This document shows, piece after piece, positions 44,394 to 53,283 of a stretch of DNA of 64,000 bases. Position numbers and translations under genes: made by a program. Position 1 is the stretch's first letter; every line of letters starts with the position of its first letter. The notes beneath the pieces are model-generated. The model saw only the letters and a list, made by a program, of their open reading frames with translations, ran no database searches and had not been told where the DNA came from. Source of the DNA: Bacillota bacterium (GTDB taxonomy: Bacteria; Bacillota; Clostridia; Lachnospirales; Lachnospiraceae); assembly GCA_023439125.1 (NCBI GenBank), contig JAEXOU010000005.1, positions 496,001 to 560,000 on the forward strand. Reading direction: 5' to 3'.

Positions 44394-46271
44394 ATGAAAA
44401 ACACACTGATAAGAATAGTAGCCTTAACTATGGTAGTTATAATAGTTATTATAGTTTCTGGAACTCCTACTTCGTTTCTAATAGCAAAGGCAGCCGAAGA
44501 AACTGACACGATAGAATCCGCAAATTCCGTTGATACATATCATCCGATAGAATCCAATCAAGTATTAAATAACCCTTTTATGGGGTGGGTTCCATGGGGA
44601 ACTGTTAAAAACTATCCACAACCACATAGCATGGTTTTTGCACAAACTACATGGCGAGAACTTGAACCTCAAAAAGGGAATTATAACTTTTCTGATTTCG
44701 AAACTAAGTATAATTTCGATTATTGGAAAAGTCAGAATAAAAAAATTATGATACAGGTTAATTTAGATTATCCTGGCGAATCGGATCATATTGACATACC
44801 TGATTGGCTTTACGATGAAATAGAACAAGATGGGATTCATTATGATGTTGATTATGGGATGGGATTTTCACCGAACTACAATAATCCGAAATTAATATCC
44901 TACCATAGCAAATTAATTGAAGAGTTAGCAAAAAGATATAACGATGATAATTCTGTATTTATGGTTGTTTTGGGTAGTGTTGGACATTGGGGTGAATGGC
45001 ATACATCTCAAGATCTCGATCATGCTTTTCCAAAGCTTGAAATTTCGGATCAATACATCAAACCATACATAGATGGATTTACTAAGAAATTTCTTAGCGT
45101 ACGAAGACCTCTTCAAATTGCGAAAGACTATCATATGGGATTACACAACAACTCAATTGGAAGTGATTATCAAACAAATACATTATTTTTAAAATGGATT
45201 AACAATGGATATAACTGGTTCTTAACTAATGAAGATAACCCAGCTATGCCTGATTTTTGGAAAGTCTCACCTAGTGGTGGTGAATTCACAGCATATCCTG
45301 GCACTTCTTTACTTACCGAATCTACAATCTCTGATACTTTAGAACAATTAAAAAATTCCCATACCTCATGGATTGGACCAAGCTGCCCAATTAATGAACC
45401 ATTCGAGGGAACATATCAAGAAAATATAGATAAGGTTCTTAAAACAATAGGATATCGATTTGTATTACAATCGATTCGTCATCCTAAATCTGTAACTCAG
45501 GATTCAGATATCAATATTAATATGGTATGGATTAATAGAGGAATAGCTCCATTTTATTATGATTGGCCGATGGAATTATCTCTATCTGACTCTGATGGAA
45601 ATATCGTATATAGAACTACTGTTCCAGTAGATATAAGAACAATATTACCAGGAGAAAAAAGTATTGAATTTACTTTGAAAATACCTAAGGAAATAAGCAC
45701 TGGAACATATAAGCTTTGTGTTGCTATTTTGAATCCAGACAATAATGAACCTGGGGTGGACCTTGCTATCGAAGGAAGAAGGGAGGATGGCAGATACGAG
45801 CTCGATCATATGTCGATTGAAACTCCTATCACTAACTCTAATCCTACTCCGATACCTACTCCGGTTCCTACTCCGATTCCGGATCCAACACCTAACCCAG
45901 TTCCTGATCCAATACCTAACCCGGGTCCAGATCCAATACCTAATCCAGTTCCTAACCCGATTCCGGATTCAATACCTAATCCAGTTCCTAACCCGATTCC
46001 GGACCCAATACCTAATCCAGTCCCTAATAATGAATCCGATTACTCTACTCTTCCAACTAGAGATGAAGAAACGACAGTAACGTTTCCGGATAATAACCTT
46101 AATACAGGTGCGGGGGACTCTGAATCAAACCCTCCATTGGACAACCATGTATTGCCCACAAAAGTAACAAGTAATTTGTTAAAACATTTTCTTCAAAACC
46201 CTTTTTTGTTTTATAAATCAAGAATTTATTTTATAAACAGATTCACACTATGGTTAACATTGAGGCTGTAA
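44394..46271 (+). CDS. Secreted DUF4832-type protein with proline-rich linker
   Basis: A 625-residue exported protein with a signal anchor (about 6-33, cleavage near AKAAEE). Residues ~50-360 look like a TIM-barrel glycosidase-like domain: NPFMGWVPWGTVKNYPQP, TTWRELEPQKGNYNF, VLGSVGHWGEWHTS. The DUF4832 beta-sandwich follows (INMVWINRGIAPFYYDWP, GTYKLCVAILNP). A linker of about 60 residues is built of PIPNPVPNPIPD-like repeats, then a short C-terminal tail rich in basic and hydrophobic residues. Likely acts on or binds polysaccharide at the cell surface; no activity is assigned to the family. Confidence 0.8.
   Translation: MKNTLIRIVALTMVVIIVIIVSGTPTSFLIAKAAEETDTIESANSVDTYHPIESNQVLNNPFMGWVPWGTVKNYPQPHSMVFAQTTWRELEPQKGNYNFSDFETKYNFDYWKSQNKKIMIQVNLDYPGESDHIDIPDWLYDEIEQDGIHYDVDYGMGFSPNYNNPKLISYHSKLIEELAKRYNDDNSVFMVVLGSVGHWGEWHTSQDLDHAFPKLEISDQYIKPYIDGFTKKFLSVRRPLQIAKDYHMGLHNNSIGSDYQTNTLFLKWINNGYNWFLTNEDNPAMPDFWKVSPSGGEFTAYPGTSLLTESTISDTLEQLKNSHTSWIGPSCPINEPFEGTYQENIDKVLKTIGYRFVLQSIRHPKSVTQDSDININMVWINRGIAPFYYDWPMELSLSDSDGNIVYRTTVPVDIRTILPGEKSIEFTLKIPKEISTGTYKLCVAILNPDNNEPGVDLAIEGRREDGRYELDHMSIETPITNSNPTPIPTPVPTPIPDPTPNPVPDPIPNPGPDPIPNPVPNPIPDSIPNPVPNPIPDPIPNPVPNNESDYSTLPTRDEETTVTFPDNNLNTGAGDSESNPPLDNHVLPTKVTSNLLKHFLQNPFLFYKSRIYFINRFTLWLTLRL
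45846..46029 (+). repeat. In-frame tandem repeat encoding a proline-rich linker
   Basis: Units of CCTAAtCCaGTTCCTAAcCC / GATTCCgGAtCCaATA alternate, coding for P-x dipeptides with x = I, V, N, D or G. The two longest copies of a 54-bp unit (from about 45915 and 45970) are nearly identical, so slippage can change linker length. Confidence 0.8.
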
Positions 46272-46288
46272 CGCTAACTTACAGCCTC
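46262..46288 (+). terminator. Terminator between convergent genes
   Basis: 10-bp stem GAGGCTGTAA / TTACAGCCTC; the left arm includes the stop codon of the DUF4832 gene. T residues follow on the plus strand. The converging GH5 gene ends 55 nt further on. Confidence 0.75.
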
Positions 46289-46342
46289 TTCCATTTGTGC
46301 TTAATCATCTAGCATCGTATTATTTATGTCATAAGCAGTAAT

Positions 46343-47371
46343 TCAGCGTTTATATTTTATAAGAACATCTACAATCTCAGGGAATGCCCACTGTATTGTT
46401 TGTCGATTCAATAGTCCAAATAATTCTCCTTCTCCACTTAAATAACCATTATCCCACCAGATACATGGTATTCCAGTCTTTTTCGCAGTTTCAAGGTAGT
46501 AATGCAAATGTATAAGACGATCAGATAGATTATCTCGGTTGACTGAACCAAATTCCCCCATGATAACAGGTATTTTTTTATCGATAAAGGTCTCTTTTAG
46601 TAACGCAAAACAAGAATCAATAGGTTGTGTACAATGTGGTTGGTTTAAATCAAAGATAGCAATTCCATCTTTGACAATAGCAAAGTCTGTTGGTACATAA
46701 GCATGTGTGGAGACGATTATTTTATCATCTGGAACAATCAGTTCTTCTACTGCTTCTTTTTTTACACTTGCTCCATGTGTAGGTATCATAAGATGACGTT
46801 TTGGATTATTACCAGTTGATTGACGAATCGTTTGAACAAATACAGCATTTAATTTATTTAAAATAGACCTTGCCTCTTTTGTCCCACCAATCCATTCGGT
46901 TGGATGGTTGATCAAACGAGGTTCATTCAACCCTTCAAAGATGAGATGTTCATCATAATCTTTAAAAAAATCTGCAATTTGTTTCCATACACAATGCAAA
47001 ATATGACTAGCTTTTTCATAGTTGTCTACACATGGATAGTGCCAGTTTTCATGATGAATATTAAGAATAACATATACCTTTTGATGATAAGTATAATCCA
47101 CTAATTCTTTGACACGGGCCATCCATGCAGGGTCAATCATATATGAGTCAGTATCTAAAAAATGTGGATACCAAGTAATTGGATATCGAATCACCTGAAA
47201 TCCTGCATGAATCACGAAATCGATCATTTTCTTTGATGTATAAGGATTTCCCCATGCAATTTCATGTTTCAACCCAGCGAAATTATTCTTGCTTACGGCA
47301 TCCAGACTGTTTCCTAGGTTCCAGCCAATTTGAAATTCTTTTACTAACTCCCATGATGATATATCTCTCAT
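46343..47371 (-). CDS. Glycoside hydrolase family 5 protein (cellulase-like), cytoplasmic
   Basis: A 342-residue enzyme without a signal peptide. GWNLGNSLDA at the start, IRYPITWYPH, HHENWH, the acid/base Glu in FEGLNEPR and the nucleophile Glu in MGEFGSV are the GH5 marks, with both catalytic residues present. Because it lacks an export signal it probably degrades imported beta-linked oligosaccharides. The start follows AAGGATATT. The promoter has two inverted half-sites for a regulator. Confidence 0.92.
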   Translation of the reverse strand: MRDISSWELVKEFQIGWNLGNSLDAVSKNNFAGLKHEIAWGNPYTSKKMIDFVIHAGFQVIRYPITWYPHFLDTDSYMIDPAWMARVKELVDYTYHQKVYVILNIHHENWHYPCVDNYEKASHILHCVWKQIADFFKDYDEHLIFEGLNEPRLINHPTEWIGGTKEARSILNKLNAVFVQTIRQSTGNNPKRHLMIPTHGASVKKEAVEELIVPDDKIIVSTHAYVPTDFAIVKDGIAIFDLNQPHCTQPIDSCFALLKETFIDKKIPVIMGEFGSVNRDNLSDRLIHLHYYLETAKKTGIPCIWWDNGYLSGEGELFGLLNRQTIQWAFPEIVDVLIKYKR

Positions 47372-47419
47372 AATATCCTTCCCAACTTTTCCTTCTCGAA
47401 ATAAAAAACTACACCGACG

Positions 47420-47486
47420 ATAAACAAAGAATTTTGAATAAGTTCAAATCTTACCTTAATCTACTATTTTCTTTGTTTATAGTCAA
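47420..47486 (-). promoter_or_regulatory. GH5 promoter with inverted half-sites
   Basis: Minus-strand promoter TTGACT (47481-47486), 17-nt spacer, TAGATT (47458-47463). The spacer carries ATAAACAAAGAA (47469-47480 in reverse), and its exact inverted partner lies at 47420-47431, about 37 nt away around +30. Two such sites at this spacing suggest a repressor that bridges the start of transcription. Confidence 0.6.
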
Positions 47487-47546
47487 TGTAGTTTCTTATA
47501 TAGCATGATGTATAAAATCTCATGAATATACTACTTACATTTTAGC

Positions 47547-48722
47547 TTACATAATACCAGACCAAATAACATTCTTTACATTTAATAGACATTCAGGGAA
47601 CCAAGTCTCTTGATTTACATATGGCACAAACCAAGTAGCTGCTAATTCCTCTTTTGGATCGACTGCTAAGCAAAGTGCCCCTGATCCTTCATGGAAAAAG
47701 AACTTGTCACTAGTGATGATCGCATCTCCACGACGAAGATCTGGTCCAAGTCCATACAAACGCTCTTTTCCTTTGTTGCCCCAGCAAAAATCAGGAACAT
47801 GGAACAGATGCTGTTCCGACATTTTTTCAATCGACATGCGACCAAGAATATGTACATCGTTGTATCTTCCACCATTACATAACATTTGAGCAAATTTAAT
47901 TAAATCTGGAATCGTCGAATGGATACCACCGCCTGTATTTGGTATCTCATTCCATATTCCTTCCTCGATTTGAATTGGTTCACCATTCTCTAGCTGTTTC
48001 ATTAATTTCTCTTTAATTTTTTCATCTTCTTCGTTTTGAATTAGATGTTTATCCATCATATCTTTGGTTGGAAGGAAGGCTGTCTCTGTCATTCCGAGTG
48101 GTTTCACGATATGATTCATAATGTAATCATGAGCAAATTCACCAGTCACATTCTGAATTAAAACACCGAGTAATACGAAGCCAAACGAGCAATACATCCA
48201 TTCTTCATTTGGTCTTCTGCGTACACCAATTTTTAATGCAGCTTTTACCCAATCATCACCAGGTTTACATTTTTCTACTTCTTCCCAATAATTACAACTT
48301 TCTAATGGGAAGCATCCTCCATCTGGCCACATACCGGAAGTATGAGACAACATATTGGCTATCGTTATCTCATCGAATGGTGCTCTGTTCATCTGTGGAA
48401 CATATTTTCCCATTGGCTCATCCAAACGAAGGAATCCATCTTCTACTAATTGAAAAATCGCAACCGTTGTAAATAACTTTGTAACAGAAGCAATTGACAT
48501 CACGGTATCTTTCTGCATAAGTGAATCATCTTGTTTTTTGTAATGATTATAGCCCACTGCGTCACAAGCGATTATTTTTCCTTTACGTGCGATACAATAA
48601 CTGGAACCAATAATCGTATTATTATCCACAAGTTTTTGTAAATGACGTTCAAGAGCAATAATTCTACTACTGTCGTAGCCTACTTCTTCTGGTTTTGCTT
48701 CTAACATAGAATTATGTTGCAT
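47547..48722 (-). CDS. Serine hydrolase, class C beta-lactamase/esterase-like
   Basis: A 391-residue protein starting after TAGGAGGTT, without a signal peptide. SxxK is SVTK in MSIASVTKLFTT, the YxN tyrosine lies in YCSFGF, and an HTSGM segment follows SxxK as usual in the beta-lactamase (EstB/penicillin-binding) group. A C-terminal FFHEGSGALCL region supplies the KTG-like motif as HEG. More likely a cytoplasmic esterase or D-amino peptidase relative than a resistance enzyme. Confidence 0.85.
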   Translation of the reverse strand: MQHNSMLEAKPEEVGYDSSRIIALERHLQKLVDNNTIIGSSYCIARKGKIIACDAVGYNHYKKQDDSLMQKDTVMSIASVTKLFTTVAIFQLVEDGFLRLDEPMGKYVPQMNRAPFDEITIANMLSHTSGMWPDGGCFPLESCNYWEEVEKCKPGDDWVKAALKIGVRRRPNEEWMYCSFGFVLLGVLIQNVTGEFAHDYIMNHIVKPLGMTETAFLPTKDMMDKHLIQNEEDEKIKEKLMKQLENGEPIQIEEGIWNEIPNTGGGIHSTIPDLIKFAQMLCNGGRYNDVHILGRMSIEKMSEQHLFHVPDFCWGNKGKERLYGLGPDLRRGDAIITSDKFFFHEGSGALCLAVDPKEELAATWFVPYVNQETWFPECLLNVKNVIWSGIM

Positions 48723-48799
48723 TGTAAAACCTCCTAATAAATTTAATTTTCTCACATTTCAACTAAGATTATTTTCAGGTGGCGTAATTTATAGGTTTC

Positions 48800-49465
48800 C
48801 TATATTTGAAGGTATGGTTTTGTATCGTTAACATTGGAATAAATTACTCCATTATGAGCGATTGCATCAATATTTCTTCGTTGAAATAATTCTGTTGTCG
48901 TTACAAATTCATATCCTCTTTTTTGTAATTCCGGTATGATAATATCCAAAGCATCCACTGTCTTAATATTACCAATCATATCATGCAATAATATAATACC
49001 ACCATCAGCGACTTGATCTAAAATTCGCTTCGCTCGTTCTTCACTCGATACGGTTTCCACCCAGTCTTCTGCACAATAACCACAAATAAATGGAAAATCA
49101 ATTACTTCGAACATCAATTCATTCACATCAATGAAAGGTGGACGGAAAAACTTTGGTTCCACATTCGTAATTTCTATTATTTTATTGGATGTTTCTTCAA
49201 TTTCCTTGATCATCTCTTCCTTTGTTTGCTTCGTCATAAATGAATGTGTCCATGAATGATTATGAATCTCACATCCTAAGTCAAATGCACGTTTCACTAC
49301 TTTTGCACTCTCAGTGTTGATCAAATTACCAATGACAAAAAAAGAGGCAATAATGTTGTATTGTTCTAATTTGTCTAGGACGAGTGGTGTAATTTCTGTA
49401 TTTGGCCCGTCATCAAAAGTGAGAGCAACAATCTTATCGGATGGTTTAACGTTTCCTTCTTCCAT
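48800..49465 (-). CDS. Polysaccharide deacetylase family protein
   Basis: A 221-residue NodB-type deacetylase. The motifs are LTFDDGPN (with the catalytic Asp pair), the zinc His pair HNHSWTH, RPPF and the final ILLHDM. Such enzymes remove acetyl groups from peptidoglycan or chitin-like sugars. No signal peptide or membrane anchor is visible, which is unusual for a cell-wall enzyme; the start after ATATGTAC at 49465 has only a moderate AGGAGG site nearby. Confidence 0.88.
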   Translation of the reverse strand: MEEGNVKPSDKIVALTFDDGPNTEITPLVLDKLEQYNIIASFFVIGNLINTESAKVVKRAFDLGCEIHNHSWTHSFMTKQTKEEMIKEIEETSNKIIEITNVEPKFFRPPFIDVNELMFEVIDFPFICGYCAEDWVETVSSEERAKRILDQVADGGIILLHDMIGNIKTVDALDIIIPELQKRGYEFVTTTELFQRRNIDAIAHNGVIYSNVNDTKPYLQI

Positions 49466-49598
49466 ATGTACATATTCCTCCTGCCTATCATATAATTACT
49501 TCTGCCTATCATATTATTATGATATTTCTTTCATTTTACATCAAAGGAATTGCTATTACTACTAAAAAAACTTTATTTCAAGTCTTTTTTCATACTCT

Positions 49599-50039
49599 TT
49601 ATGTATCAATTCTTTGTAATTCAATGATGCATTTATTACGGTAATTCAAATCTTCACGTGTCGTAAAGCCATAAGCCTCCCAGAAGTTATTTGCCACTTC
49701 ATTCTTTTTAAAAGCGACAAGGTTTACTTTTGTGATTCCCTCATCTTTGAGAGCATTCATTGCAGCATCTACGAGTGCAGTAGCGATTCCCTGATGTCGA
49801 TAATTGACGTCTACAACTGTGTGACTGATTGTTCCTCTTCTACCATCATGTCCTGTCAGAATAGCGCCTACAATTTTACCTTCCATCTCGGCTACAAAAC
49901 AAGTCGTAGGATTACGTTTTAGATATTTTGCTATTCCTTTTCTTGAATCATCAGTTGTATTTAGTCCAAGTCCTGGTGTACGAATCCATAATTGATAAAT
50001 ACTATCATAGTCATCCATCGTCATGATACGAATATTCAT
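49599..50039 (-). CDS. GNAT family N-acetyltransferase
   Basis: A 146-residue single-domain acetyltransferase starting after GAGGTGAATTT. Acetyl-CoA site: ISHTVVDVNYRHQGIATALVDAAM; motif B: AFKKNEVANNFWEAYGFTTREDL. Similar to the YpeA group. Substrate unknown. A family B repeat lies just upstream of the start. Confidence 0.85.
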   Translation of the reverse strand: MNIRIMTMDDYDSIYQLWIRTPGLGLNTTDDSRKGIAKYLKRNPTTCFVAEMEGKIVGAILTGHDGRRGTISHTVVDVNYRHQGIATALVDAAMNALKDEGITKVNLVAFKKNEVANNFWEAYGFTTREDLNYRNKCIIELQRIDT

Positions 50040-50054
50040 AAATTCACCTCTTTT

Positions 50055-50146
50055 CGATACGCAACGTTACGCTAGGGCGCGGAACAAAAGCTGTGCTTGT
50101 AAAGTGTTACTCGTTCGTGAGAATGTGCTAAGCACACTTTTGTTCT
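50055..50146. repeat. Fold-back repeat family B, copy 2 (reverse orientation)
   Basis: Reverse of the unit at 41459. Read on the minus strand it begins GAACAAAAGTGTGCTTAGCACA and ends AAGCACAGCTTTTGTTCCGCG, followed by a GCGTAACGTTGCGTA tail. Differences to copy 1 are partly compensatory in the paired arms. It fills most of the gap between the acetyltransferase and arsC genes. Confidence 0.7.
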
Positions 50147-50168
50147 TTCTGCTTTAATTTTCTTTTAG

Positions 50169-50570
50169 TTATTGTGCTACTCTTATCTGATCTGCAAGTT
50201 GAAGTATGTTCTCGTGAATTTTCTTAATTATATTTATAAATTCATCATCGCTCTTACCACTTGGATCATCTAATCCCCAGTTATCATCAAATTTCATACC
50301 TACATATGGACAGCCTACGTTACATCCCATAGAAATTGCGATATCAGGCTTTGGTATTTCTTCAAACAGCTTACTATACTGAGTCTTTTCCATATCAATA
50401 CCGTAATGCTGTTTCATTAAGCGTACCGCATCCTGATTGATTTGAGGTCTTTTTTCAGTACCAGCAGAAAAGCTGTCAAATACATCTGCTGCCAAATGTT
50501 TTCCTAAAGCCTCTGCAATCTGAGAACGACAGGAATTGTGGACACAAATAAATGCTACTTTTTTCTTCAT
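50169..50570 (-). CDS. arsC: Arsenate reductase/protein-tyrosine-phosphatase family protein
   Basis: A 133-residue protein of the low-molecular-weight phosphatase fold. The P-loop is CVHNSCRSQ (C-X5-R), followed by FSAGTEKRPQINQDAVRLMK and the MGCNVGCPYVG segment, whose two further cysteines allow the disulfide relay of thioredoxin-coupled arsenate reductase; DDPSGKSDDEF follows. It reduces arsenate to arsenite in the cytosol. No arsenite exporter or arsR is adjacent, so the assignment to arsenic resistance is from the motifs. Confidence 0.9.
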   Translation of the reverse strand: MKKKVAFICVHNSCRSQIAEALGKHLAADVFDSFSAGTEKRPQINQDAVRLMKQHYGIDMEKTQYSKLFEEIPKPDIAISMGCNVGCPYVGMKFDDNWGLDDPSGKSDDEFINIIKKIHENILQLADQIRVAQ

Positions 50571-50600
50571 ATATAAAATCTCTTTCTTTCGTCTTAATAA

Positions 50601-50930
50601 TCAATCATCAAACTGCGAGGAGCAATAAGTTTCAATACTATGTTCGACACAATAAGCCTGAAAACGTATATCCGCACGTTCACCGCCAAAAAGTTCTTTC
50701 ATTTTCTCTAACACTTCGAATTCAGAACATGCTGGAGCTATTGACTCAATAAACTCACATGTACTTATGGAATCAAGTATAGTTTCATATACATATTCAG
50801 TACCTTCTGGTATTTGCTGCGTAGGGAAATAATGATCATAACCCGATACCGTAATCTGGCCAAATTCATAAATTGCTATGATTTCAGTATAAACCTTTTC
50901 ATCTTTACTCTCGAATAATGTAATTTGCAT
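50601..50930 (-). CDS. Hypothetical protein
   Basis: A 109-residue acidic soluble protein with no signal peptide or recognised motif (MQITLFESKDEKVYTEIIAI at the start). The stop of the cyclase gene and this start are 1 nt apart, so it is translated from the same message; it may be an accessory of the cyclase or of arsC downstream. Function unknown. Confidence 0.6.
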   Translation of the reverse strand: MQITLFESKDEKVYTEIIAIYEFGQITVSGYDHYFPTQQIPEGTEYVYETILDSISTCEFIESIAPACSEFEVLEKMKELFGGERADIRFQAYCVEHSIETYCSSQFDD

Positions 50931-50931
50931 T

Positions 50932-51510
50932 TCATTTTATCCAATCAATTAAAATTGCTCGACAAGGAGCACCATCTGCTCCATCAAGATTAAGTGGTGC
51001 TGCATTAAGAAGATAATTTCCTTCTGGAACATCATCTAAAACAATTCCCTCTAATAATACAACATCTTGTCCAAGTAATTCAAGATGAACTGGCTTCGGA
51101 CTATCGAATGGTCCAACGGTTTGAGATTCGTTACCAATCAGCAATATGTGATAATGATTAAATCGTATCGCAGCTTCTAGTGTTACAACGACGGAACCTT
51201 TCAATAAGATACGTGGCTTGGCAAATTTCATAATCCGATCCACATCGGCAGCAGTTAATTCGCCCTCATGAGATACAACGGTGCACTCACCAACCACGCG
51301 AGATAAATCAAGCGCGTCAATTGTGTTTTTGTTATCATAAAAATGATATGGAGCATCAATATGTGTTCCATTATGTGCACACATACGAAAAACTGTAAGG
51401 TTACATACTTCACCATCTGCAATCTTCATTGTTCGCTCATATGTTGGAGCTTCATCTCCAGGATATACCCTTGAATGAAACACTTCCTGTGAAATATCAT
51501 AAATTTTCAT
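50932..51510 (-). CDS. Cyclase family protein (kynurenine formamidase-like)
   Basis: A 192-residue metal-dependent hydrolase of the cyclase fold. The signature HNGTHIDAPYHF supplies the metal ligands, with SRVYPGDEAPTYER before it and PEGNYLLNAAPLNLDGADGAP at the end. Members hydrolyse N-formylkynurenine or related amides. It is the first gene of a unit with the hypothetical gene (1-nt gap) and probably arsC. Confidence 0.88.
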   Translation of the reverse strand: MKIYDISQEVFHSRVYPGDEAPTYERTMKIADGEVCNLTVFRMCAHNGTHIDAPYHFYDNKNTIDALDLSRVVGECTVVSHEGELTAADVDRIMKFAKPRILLKGSVVVTLEAAIRFNHYHILLIGNESQTVGPFDSPKPVHLELLGQDVVLLEGIVLDDVPEGNYLLNAAPLNLDGADGAPCRAILIDWIK

Positions 51511-51663
51511 AAACTTTATTCGTAGTAGCTTTTGATCGGATCAATTCTAGAGTTAGAAATACATCAATGAATTCATACTCTACTACAATTTCCTTTCATG
51601 TAATATAAAAATTAGTAAAACTTAATTAAGTAATTCGACTTAATCAATGAAATACGTAGCATC

Positions 51664-52788
51664 CTACTCATATAATAAATTACGTAAGGTAGGATGAACA
51701 TACCCATAAGCAGGACCACAATTTCTTACGTGTTGTGTATATACCAAAGAGAGCTTATGTTCGGTATCCATAATGATACAACTTCCTGCAGCACCATCCC
51801 AACCAAAGATACCAGCAGGTGCATTTGTATTTGCTCGCTTAGGATCTATCAATATTTGTACTCCGCATCCGTATCCATAACCAATACGACCCATTGTTTG
51901 TTCCAGATCAAGTTGAGTTACTTCATTTAATAAATTGGTTTTCATGAGATCAATCGTCTCAGACTTTATGATTCGAACACCTTCTACACTAATACCTCCA
52001 CAGGCTAATGTATCTGCGAATATTGCATAATCCTTAAGACAGCTAATAAGACCTGCACCACCACTTTCATATGCATTACTTAATTGATACTCACAGGTAG
52101 GTTGCATAGGAAAAGAAGTACGAAGATCATTATCATATAGGAACTGAGTGATTAGTTTTGGATTAGCATTGATTGGCTTTGCAAAGAATGTCTGATTCAT
52201 ATGTAGTGGTTCCCATATGTTCTTCCTTAAATATTCACTAAACTTCATTCCTGATATAACTTCAATAATTGCAGCAACAACATCATGGCTTAAGCTGTAT
52301 TCAAAATGCTCTCCAGGTGTGAATTTTAAAGGTGATTCTATAAATGAATCTACAAGTTCTCTCGTAGATGCTTCCATACCTTTTTCACGCAATATACGTA
52401 GGATACCTGGTCGTTCAAGGTTATAATCTAATCCCGATTGCATAGAGACAAGGTGCTTGAGTTGAAGTTTTGAACGAAGTGGTTCAATTGTTCCATTATG
52501 TTCTACTGTTAATGCTTCATAGGATGGAAGATACTTCGATACCTCATCTTCTAATGATAATAGTCCGTTCTCAACTAACTGCATCACTGCAACCATTGTC
52601 TGAACTTTTGTCATAGAAAACATTAGATATAACTCATCCCCGTTAATCTTCGTTTTCTGATCTTCATCTGTAAATCCATTCATATGACGATAAATAATCT
52701 GATGATCCTGATAAATCGAGCAATCCACAGAAGGTATTCCTTCTTGTTGTAAAGAATCTAAGAATTCTGTAATTTTATTTAAGTTCAT
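51664..52788 (-). CDS. Serine hydrolase, beta-lactamase/esterase-like
   Basis: A 374-residue protein starting at 52788 after AAGGAGAATA, no signal peptide. SxxK is SMTK (MFSMTKVQTM), the Tyr motif is YSLSHD (YSL) and GWDGAAGS gives the third motif region. SMQSGLDYNLER matches the segment after SxxK in class C-like esterases. Likely a cytoplasmic esterase or D-peptidase; it is the second enzyme of this family in the window. Confidence 0.85.
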   Translation of the reverse strand: MNLNKITEFLDSLQQEGIPSVDCSIYQDHQIIYRHMNGFTDEDQKTKINGDELYLMFSMTKVQTMVAVMQLVENGLLSLEDEVSKYLPSYEALTVEHNGTIEPLRSKLQLKHLVSMQSGLDYNLERPGILRILREKGMEASTRELVDSFIESPLKFTPGEHFEYSLSHDVVAAIIEVISGMKFSEYLRKNIWEPLHMNQTFFAKPINANPKLITQFLYDNDLRTSFPMQPTCEYQLSNAYESGGAGLISCLKDYAIFADTLACGGISVEGVRIIKSETIDLMKTNLLNEVTQLDLEQTMGRIGYGYGCGVQILIDPKRANTNAPAGIFGWDGAAGSCIIMDTEHKLSLVYTQHVRNCGPAYGYVHPTLRNLLYE

Positions 52789-52826
52789 AAATATTCTCCT
52801 TCCATATATTATCACACAAACATTTT

Positions 52827-53261
52827 TTATAAGTGTTTCGTAAAGCAGATGATACGATTTGCTTCTGTAAATCCCATTTTCAAATGGAACTTTAAGCTCT
52901 CACTATTCGTCAATTCACAATCACTTGCAAATTCTATGCATCCCTTTTCTTTTGCCCAATTCTCACAATGCTTAAGTAATTCTCTTGCATAACCTTTATT
53001 TCTATATTCTTGTCTTACAAATATTCCTTCTAAGTAACCAACAGGCTTACTTTTTGTTCCCTCAACATAATCATTACGCAATTGACATTGTGCAAATCCG
53101 ATAGGGTAAGCGTCTTCATATAATAGATAGATGGCACTATCTTCACGATCTAGAATTTCTTCAAACTCTACTACTAATTCTTCCATCGTATGATTTTGCC
53201 ATAATATGATTGCTATTTCAGCAATACAAGAAGCATCTGTTTTTGTCGCTTTATAAATCAT
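52827..53261 (-). CDS. Aminoglycoside 6'-N-acetyltransferase-like GNAT protein
   Basis: A 144-residue acetyltransferase. It matches the AAC(6')-I group in several places: ALWxxH-like ILWQNHTMEEL, IGFAQCQLRNDYVEGTKSKP, GYLEGIFVRQEYRNKGYARELL and ASDCELTNSESLKFHLKMGF. Enzymes of this group acetylate the 6'-amino group of aminoglycosides. Whether this chromosomal copy confers resistance is not shown by the sequence. Confidence 0.8.
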   Translation of the reverse strand: MIYKATKTDASCIAEIAIILWQNHTMEELVVEFEEILDREDSAIYLLYEDAYPIGFAQCQLRNDYVEGTKSKPVGYLEGIFVRQEYRNKGYARELLKHCENWAKEKGCIEFASDCELTNSESLKFHLKMGFTEANRIICFTKHL

Positions 53262-53283
53262 AATTTCCTTCCTCCTTCATCTT

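Noticed and set aside
47547..52788. True secreted beta-lactamases
   Set aside because: Both proteins lack signal peptides and have the longer esterase-like layout; resistance function cannot be inferred.
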